A stretch of 64,000 nt of DNA from Saksenaea vasiformis B4078 (taxonomy: Eukaryota > Mucoromycota > Mucoromycetes > Mucorales > Saksenaeaceae): the NCBI GenBank assembly GCA_000697055.1, contig JNDT01002258.1:1-64000 (forward strand), given 5' to 3'. The notes beneath the pieces were generated by a model. That model was given only the letters and a program-made list of their open reading frames with translations. It had not been told where the DNA came from and searched no databases. Both the position numbers and the translations under genes were made by a program. Shown one piece after another: positions 57,806-64,000 of the stretch (position 1 is the first letter of the stretch; each line of letters opens with the position of its first letter).

Positions 57806-58916
57806 TTAATTACGAGATAACCATAGGCAAAGGTTGGAAACTAATAAAGCCGTGAACACCCAGTCTGATTGGGATGAGCTTTCCTTCGATATATGGTTTG
57901 TTAATATGGTAGAAAGATCAGCAGTATGATCTAATGCGCATAGGTCAGGCATTTGAGACTAGAAGAAGAAGAAGAAAAAGAAAGATTTATACCTAATTTT
58001 CTATTCATCATGGCAATTCGAGGGCGAATGTCTCTATTGGTTAATGTCTTATCGTAACAATCTGAGCAAACAAATATCAGTCATCTGAATAAATAACATC
58101 GAGTTAGGTTTACCTTTGAGTTCAGGCCTTGCCCAGTAAAAATCAGGTCCATCAAGAGAACCTTCCCAGGACACCCATTGGTGACGAATACGTAACAACT
58201 GGCCTAGCAGTATTTGTGCGTCACTACGATTGAGAGGGGACAGTCGGCCTTGCAGGAAGGTTTTATGGACCTTCTCGGCGCTGGACCAGACTTCTTCCAT
58301 GTGCGATTCCAGCACAGCCAATTTTGCTGACCGTGCAAAGCCGTAAGAAAATGCAATCTTAGCCAATGTAGGGGAAAGAATATGTGGATTGAGTAAAACC
58401 ATATCTCCTTTCATTGTTGTTGGTCTAGAAAAACAAATTTTACTTTTAGTTCCTTTCTTTCTTTTGGTCCTTCATTTTCCTTACTCATCCTCGTCTACGG
58501 CAAACTCCAGATCCTCTTTTTCCACTTTATTTGGTTGGTACTCGACGGCTTGAACACCGCCACGTATACAATCCCGAAGGAAACTTTCCGCCTGTGCTGA
58601 CTGGACACCCCACGTAACGAACGTGCCATCTGCAAAGACAAACGCCTCGCCACCTCCATTTTCGGGAGCGATTGTGACATGAACTGTGTCTGATGTGGTA
58701 ACAGGAACCAACTGATACCCTGCTACTTGTTGGATTCTTTCTTGAAGTCTAGAAAGGCGATATGCCTCCGCTGTGCAGTACGCAGTACAACCTTGTGTCT
58801 AAAAACGTTGTCAGAGAGAATATATATATATATATAGTATGCATTTAGTCTATTTATACGTTATGGGTATACTCGATCGGTGGAATAGTGTTGGTGATTT
58901 CGGCATCAACCTCCAT
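57806..58916 (-). CDS. RMND1/Rmd1-like (DUF155) mitochondrial inner-membrane family protein
   Basis: Exons 58916-58860 (start uncertain), 58798-58485, 58424-58114, 58061-57993 and 57930-57806 are in phase, giving about 291 residues. DUF155 landmarks: TAYCTAEAYRLSRL, GEAFVFADGTFVTWG, DMVLLNPHILSPTLAKIAFSYGFARSAKLAVLE, a DGPDFYWARPEL block, CYDKTLTNRDIRPRIAMMNRKL, and a C-terminal hydrophobic segment (WVFTALLVSNLCLWLS) as in the family's membrane anchor. RMND1 supports mitochondrial translation; yeast Rmd1 and Rmd8 are cytosolic relatives. The ATG at 58916 gives a protein shorter than usual (about 430-450) without a targeting presequence. Further 5' exons (for example 59000-58860 and up to about 59459-59047) are possible. 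Confidence 0.72.
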
Positions 58917-60042
58917 GACACGTTTGAGCAAGCTCTGAAGTGCACCCGCTTCTTCTTGCTGACCTACTCGCCGAACAGTGGTTCGCGTACGCGAAGACAC
59001 CTGGAGATGGTCAGTTCGACCATGCAGTACTCATGGCAAAACTCACATGGCGAACCACCAATGAAGGCCCGTAGAACGCACTCGTGCCCGTGACAGCGCA
59101 GAGCCTATACTCAATACTCTGCCAGGTAGGCCAAAGCGATGCATAAGAAGTCTTCCGCGTTCTCGGGTGGCGCGATGGCTTCTCTCTACATGAAACAGTT
59201 GGCCAATCAGAAACCTTCGGTACAGAAATAGATATCGCCCACGTTGTACAGTAGTCCTTTGCTGTCAACTTTATTGACTTGTTGTACGTATCCGCCTTGG
59301 ATAAAGTATATTTGAGACGAGGAAACGCCCTTGATGCTTCTATTCTCGTTAACAGTGTAAGCTCTTCACCGGAATTATCCTGTGTACAAATCTGCATTGC
59401 CTTTAAGCTGTTTGACGTTAGCTCGAGATGAACTTTTACGTCGGATGTAGTCTTTTTTGCATGCTACACTGTTGAAACTTGCGTGAGGAAGTAAATTCTA
59501 TTGTATCAATGGGCGTTATGATGGTGTATTGTTGGTCCGCCTGTTCTAGCGTTTGCTGTTCCACTGTTCAATCGCAAAATTCGTTTAGGTAAACGAGGTG
59601 CGTGATGGGTAATTTACAGTGACGCATGAACCTTTCTTTTCTCTTAGCTCAGTTTTTCTAACGTTCTCCGCTATATACTTTAGACGAAATATACATCCAG
59701 GATCATTCATGTCTTTTTGTCTGTCATTTAGCCTGCAAGAGGCCTCTTTCCCGGACCATTTTGGCTGTGATGGTTACTTGTCACTCCATCATTTTATTGA
59801 GCACATGCCATATCGTTCACCTTCTCTTGCAATAGATAGCCAGACGCTATACCGCTTCAAGCCCTCTACAGTTGCATATCTCTTTGGCCATTGTCGCCAC
59901 ATTCATCCCACGCCGGTCCCCACTGGACACGGTGCGGCTCTGGCTACCACCGTTGGCGGTACTCTTCCCCCCCCCCCCCTTCGGAGATAATTGAAGCGAC
60001 ATACAAAATTTCACTCTAGGAAAGAATGCTACTCGGTATATA
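58917..60042. other. Gap upstream of the RMND1-like gene
   Basis: A minus-strand frame is open for about 150 codons (59459-59011) and could supply 5' exons of the RMND1-like gene, since a GTGAGT donor at 59046 splices in phase to 59000. A second ATG-started frame from about 59150 reads MHRFGLPGRVLSIGSALSRA, a good mitochondrial presequence by composition, but needs an unusual acceptor to join. A C10-type tract lies near 59970-59980. Confidence 0.3.
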
Positions 60043-60166
60043 AATTTTGCGACGTCCGGGGGAAAAGCATTGACATAAGTATGAGATTATTTCTCCTGTT
60101 TATGTACTAATGATTGCATATTCGACCTTCCATTAGCGCTAACGTGGTTTTCCAGATGCAAAATTT
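60043..60166. mobile_element. ~124-bp MITE-like inverted repeat
   Basis: Left end TAAATTTTGCGACGTCC then GGGGGAAAA; right end read inward TAAATTTTGCATCTGGAAAA. Both tips are flanked by TA. The AATTTTGCG tip resembles that of MITE family M1, so it may be an internally deleted relative. Confidence 0.45.
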
Positions 60167-60296
60167 ACAGAGATTACCGTAAGAATTCATTCAATCGCAC
60201 GGTAAGCTATGTTTCCAAATCGCTCACATGTTATAGAGCGATTTAATTGTATCTACACCTGTGAATTTTTCCGGGTTTCAGAAGGATAGAAGGATA

Positions 60297-60990
60297 TCAT
60301 TGCGGATCGTTCGTCGAGTGACGGGCTAGGGCCGCTTTTATATTGCGAGGGATACCATCGTTGGGTTTTCTAGGCTTACTCTTTCGTCGTCCTTCCTTAG
60401 ACTTCTTATCTTGGTGCGGAACCTGACTGCGGGGCTCGCTGCTTTCGCCGCCTTTTCCCCTCTTCTTTGTCTTTGTCTTTGTCTTTGTCCTTAGTGTAAA
60501 TACCTCTTGTTTCCTTCTTTTCTAGTTTCCTATGCCACCTACCTTCGATGGTGGATCATCAGGCATGAGGAGACCTTCCCTTTTCAGTCTCTCTCCCCAC
60601 GCTAGGATCGCTTTCACATTGAGAGGGACCCCATCCTCGTCTCGTTCAGGTTCATACTTTTCGCTTAGTGTAAATAAAACGTATCTTCTGCTTCCTTCTT
60701 TTCTAGTTTTCTGTGTCGCTTACCCCCGGTGGTGAATCACCAACCCACTGGAAACCTTCTCTGTCCATTCTCTCTCCCCACGCTAGGATCGCTTTCACAG
60801 TGAAAGGGACCCCATCCTTGTCTCGTACAGGCTGATAATATCGTCGTCCTGGCTTACGCTTCTCCTCCTGACGCGGAACCTGACTGCGGGATTCACTACT
60901 TTCGTTGCGTTTTTTTTTCGTCTTTTTTTTTTGTACTTAGCGTAAATAAACATGTCTCTTGCTGTCTTCTTTTCTAGTTTTCTCTATCAC
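60297..60990 (-). repeat. Three tandem exon-like repeats downstream of the acidic gene
   Basis: On the minus strand, a unit of roughly 190-250 bp occurs three times. Each begins with a splice-donor-like GTAGGTG / GTAAGCG, followed by GAAAACTAGAAAAGAAG, TTATTTACRCTAAG and then a coding-like block with DGVP-x-x-VKAILAWGER (third unit DGIPRNIKAALAR). The last ends in a stop at 60297. Units 1 and 3 also share SSE-x-RSQVP. They may be duplicated 3' exons of the gene upstream, but not all joins stay in phase. Confidence 0.5.
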
Positions 60991-60994
60991 CTAC

Positions 60995-63078
60995 CTGCGA
61001 TGCTTCAATAACAGCCTCGTCCGTGTGAGTAATGGAAATACGTCCTCTGAAATTTGCATCTTCTTTCTTGCAGAGTGATTCGATCATGCGCTGGTCAAAA
61101 AACGAGTACAACACGTTCTTGTCGGTCTTGCGTGCATCGTCGACGGTCTCGATGGGTTTTCCTGAGCTATCCACGGTCACAAACTTGCCCGTTTCGGAAC
61201 AGCAAATTTCATAGAGGCAAGGCGAATCCAACGACAGAGGAAGAGGAACCGAGGTATCGAGCTCAGGGCAGATATCGGCGACAAGGTGACCATATCCGGT
61301 CGCCTGTAAAATAGCATTTCCCAGTAGAACAAAGGGAATACGTAGTGCAATATGATTTACACTACCTGATTCCGGTAATCCTTTCGGTACTGGTTTCGGT
61401 ACGTACGGACGTAGAAGCTCACAGAGTATTTGCAATGTCACGATCTCTCTGACGGTCAAATCGCGGAGTTTAGAAATCACTCTGCAATGTAGCGGCAAAA
61501 TCTCCTTTTTAATATTCCAAGCCGTCAATATCTTCTTCATACAGACTTTAAGTATACGACGGCGCTCTTTCGATATATCTTTTGGTAATCGTTTGAGCTC
61601 GCTGCTTCGCCTCTTCCCATTCTCGCTCTCATCGTCCTCGTCCTCGTTCTCGTTCTCGTTCTCGTTCTCGTCCTCATCGTCACTTTCATCCTCGTCGTCA
61701 CTTTCATCCTCATCGTCACTTTCATACACATCGTCACTTTCATCCTCATCGTCACTTTCATACTCATCATCGTCACTTTCATCCTCATCGCCTTCGATTT
61801 CGTCCTGGTCATAGTCGTCATCGTTCTCATCGTCACTCGCAATTTCTTCCTCGTATTCCTTGTTCTTTCGGCTACGTCTCGATTTTGTCTTGCTATCCGT
61901 AGACACGCCTTTGAGGAAAATGATGAGACCCTTTTTTTTTTACCTTTCTTTTATCCACAGGAGTACTTACTTGGTGACGGTGTCTGTACGCCCGTTTGTT
62001 TCCGGCGCCTTCGTGCTTCCAAACGGGGTGCGAGATTCAGGCGCAACAAGACACGGCAAACGCGCTCTAGAGTTTGTTGGAAGATACGACCATGCCATAG
62101 TCCTCTAATTTTAAAACTATACCATTGATCGATGCGCGTCAGGTTGAATGGCATGCCTTGTATTGCATGACCGGGCTCGTTAAAGGTAATTTTTCCTGCT
62201 AGATCTTTCCACAAGGCATGTGCGCTTGCATCCTCTCTTTGGGCTCTTCCTGGAAAGAAACATGTATGTACGTACTGAAGATGGGGATACATTAGGAAGT
62301 TGTCTATGTCGGGTAGCTCAAGTCGCTTTTTCAGTTCATGCATTGGTCGAGGGATCATAAGTTCTCCGTCTTCGTTGAGGACAGAGGGATCACAAATCTG
62401 AGATTCGTTCGCCAAAAGCCAGACCAGCTTAATATCAGATGACTTCCTTTCAGAGAACTTGGGTGAAGGCTCTTCTTCGAGGAGCAATTGACGAGCGCCG
62501 TACTCTTCAATGAGCAGACGAGAAATAGTTTGCAACTGTGCAACGTGTTTGGTGATCTTGTCAGCTGCATTATGAACGGTTTCAATAAAGACGTCTTGGC
62601 CTTTTTTCGTTAAATCGGCACGTAACAATCGGCTTAGTGGTACAGTAAGACGGTCCTCCTCTCCCTTTTTCTTCGTCTCTATTGGCTTTTTTACTAGTTG
62701 TGGTACGGTGACCACTCTTTCAAAGATGGAGTCAAAATGTTGCTCTACATAGGTTTTCCATACGCGAATCGACCCGTTTCGCTGACCGAGGCGGGTTCGT
62801 ACCATATCAATAGTGACGGTGGTAGAGTGTTTCTCGCTCAAGAATGCTGCCACGCCCTCCATAATTCCACGTGGTATGCATTTACGCATGAGAAATTGCT
62901 CTTTCATGTCCTTAGAGCGGTGAGCCGTTTTCGTTTTTATAATAGTCTCCTCGATCCATTCTTTGAATCCCTCTTCCTGTGCAGCGACGCAGTCTGACAC
63001 TTCCAAGATACGACTATCCTTAATACGACGCTTTGGTTTCTCAGGCTCATGATCTTTAAGTTTTGCCACTTGCACCAT
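60995..63078 (-). CDS. Acidic-repeat protein of unknown function
   Basis: Two exons are well supported: 63078-61971 and 61908-60995, joined in phase (A|GC) across a 62-nt intron with GTAAGT donor. The ATG at 63078 is the first in frame after an in-frame GTG. The first exon encodes a basic helical region (KLKDHEPEKPKRRIKD..., RVWKTYVEQHFDSIF, ETVHNAADKITKHV, NFLMYPHLQYVHTCFFPGR). The second begins with a very acidic Glu/Asp/Ser tract (about residues 385-465, ESDDEDESDD repeats) and ends in a folded-looking region (LRIPFVLLGNAILQATGYG). The donor after EASQ suggests continuation into the tandem units at 60297-60990. Basic-plus-acidic composition hints at a nuclear or chromatin role, but I recognise no family. 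Confidence 0.6.
61625..61800 (-). repeat. Coding microsatellite (Asp/Glu/Ser repeats)
   Basis: Diverged repeats of a GAYGAGGATGAAAGTGAC type (minus strand) plus GAGAACGAG runs encode the acidic tract of the protein above. The array is prone to length change. Confidence 0.85.
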
Positions 63079-64000
63079 GATGATTCTCACGAAGTAAAAA
63101 AAAAAAAAAAGAGCAAGCTGTTAGAATGCGCACAAGTCACATTTATTGGAATGGGTGGATTTGTTCGCCTGTGCTTGTACAACAGCCCCCCGGTCTGCTC
63201 CAGACTTGTTACGTGCATTAGAACGCCTTCCGTTTGCATTTTTATTATTTTTTCTCTTCCTTTTCTTTTGAGAAGAAACAATGAAGTTTTCAAAGGCGGT
63301 ATGTGGTTCCTCTCGGGTACGACCCGGGGAATGCACATACACAAATGACGTTTACAAAAAGTGCCTCTTTTTTCTTCATGTGTTCAAGGTCTATGTGCCT
63401 TCGTTTATCAGATTAGTTTGCTATAGACTAAATTGATAAAGAAGGTGAAAATCTAGCGACCTCTTAGCTTCTGCATCACTTCTGAAACATCTTCTTTGTG
63501 TGCGACAAGAAGTCGTTATCACGAGACATCTTCCGCATAAGACAAAAATTACGAAATGATCAATCCCTATCTTTAATACGACTTCTCCATGACACAATGA
63601 AACTGTCAAGTTTTTTGTCTCAGATAATGGGGGGCGGTCGATGATGCAAACGTAACATGGAAGAGTATAGTGTGGACACGCAAATCATGGCGCGGAATGA
63701 ACCTAAGCCTACTTCAAAGCGCAGAGAAATTTCAAATGGACGAAAGATCGTAAAGGAAGAAAAAAAGTGTGTGTGATTTGACATTTTCATTAGAAGAACC
63801 GATACAACTTTCAGTATAGTATGAAAAGGTAAACAGCAGCATCAATCAAGACTGTTCTCAAAGAACTGAGGCTGAAAGCCAAACAAAGAAATGTACAGCA
63901 TTGTGTTGTTCTATGTGGACCTACATGGCTAGCCTCACATTTAAAAAAGGCAGATATACTTGTGTACATAATAGATGGGAATCTTACTTCCCAGATCACT
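63079..64000. other. Window-end gap with MITE relic
   Basis: The first ~100 bp include an A15 tract before the acidic-protein start. 63440-63745 is an inverted, diverged copy of MITE family M1 (TTTCAAATGGACGAAAG tip near 63730, AACGTAACATGGAAGAG, GACACGCAAATCATG). No gene was recognised in the remaining sequence. Confidence 0.4.

Noticed and set aside
58966..60000. A minus-strand frame through 58966-60000 that reads like protein if about 14 stops are taken as C-to-T mutations (RIP-like decay).
   Set aside because: About 343 codons with about 14 stops is what a random frame gives (roughly 16 expected), and any stop can be explained as C-to-T. The protein-like look of short pieces is not enough.
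61593..61842. Ser-rich plus-strand and Arg/Met/Thr-rich alternative frames over the acidic repeat.
   Set aside because: Shadows of the Asp/Glu-coding microsatellite, whose spliced frame continues into ordinary protein on both sides.
1..64000. tRNA, rRNA, CRISPR arrays, riboswitches.
   Set aside because: Scanned for T-arm GGTTCRANYCC-like sequences, rRNA-like conserved blocks and regularly spaced direct repeats; nothing convincing was seen. CRISPR is not expected in a fungal nuclear sequence.

Overview
The window is eukaryotic and fungal, most likely from Mucoromycota (Mucorales-like). The support is short GT-AG introns of about 45-70 nt with T-rich 3' ends, many poly-T tracts, compact gene spacing, and a gene family (about 9.05-11.68 kb, with relics at 6.1-7.6 kb) that I recognise from mucoralean genomes, where it is expanded and has no known function. 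I see no rRNA, tRNA, CRISPR array or prokaryotic signal.

Layout. 0-13 kb is a repeat-rich accessory block. It holds a coding remnant, a dead Tc1/mariner transposase, and a 4.06-kb Mutator-like (MULE) element with ~180-bp terminal inverted repeats, a FAR1/MULE/SWIM transposase and an OTU-type protease domain. The MULE abuts three partial or complete copies of the mucoralean family inside a segmental duplication. 13.7-26.1 kb is a conserved core: a PH-domain protein, UTP10/HEATR1 (8 exons), TRM11 (tRNA m2G10 methyltransferase, apparently with a 3-nt micro-exon that completes its DPPY motif) and a secreted pepsin-type protease. 26-38.3 kb is a second accessory block with three F-box/LRR paralogues (two intact, one truncated) separated by MITEs of at least three families. 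39.2-63.1 kb is again gene-dense: S-adenosylmethionine decarboxylase, a farnesylated type-I DnaJ, an alcohol-acetyltransferase-like enzyme, a Tea1/Kel1-like kelch coiled-coil protein, SMC6 (20 exons), an RMND1/DUF155 protein and an acidic protein of unknown function followed by tandem exon-like repeats.

How the genes relate. There are no operons. Housekeeping genes are arranged divergently (PH gene and UTP10), convergently (UTP10 and TRM11, 173 bp; kelch gene and SMC6, 142 bp) or in tandem (SMC6 and RMND1-like, 152 bp; TRM11 and protease, 135 bp). Exon coordinates were derived by hand from splice signals with reading-phase checks. They may be off by a base in places, and 5' ends without a clear ATG are flagged.
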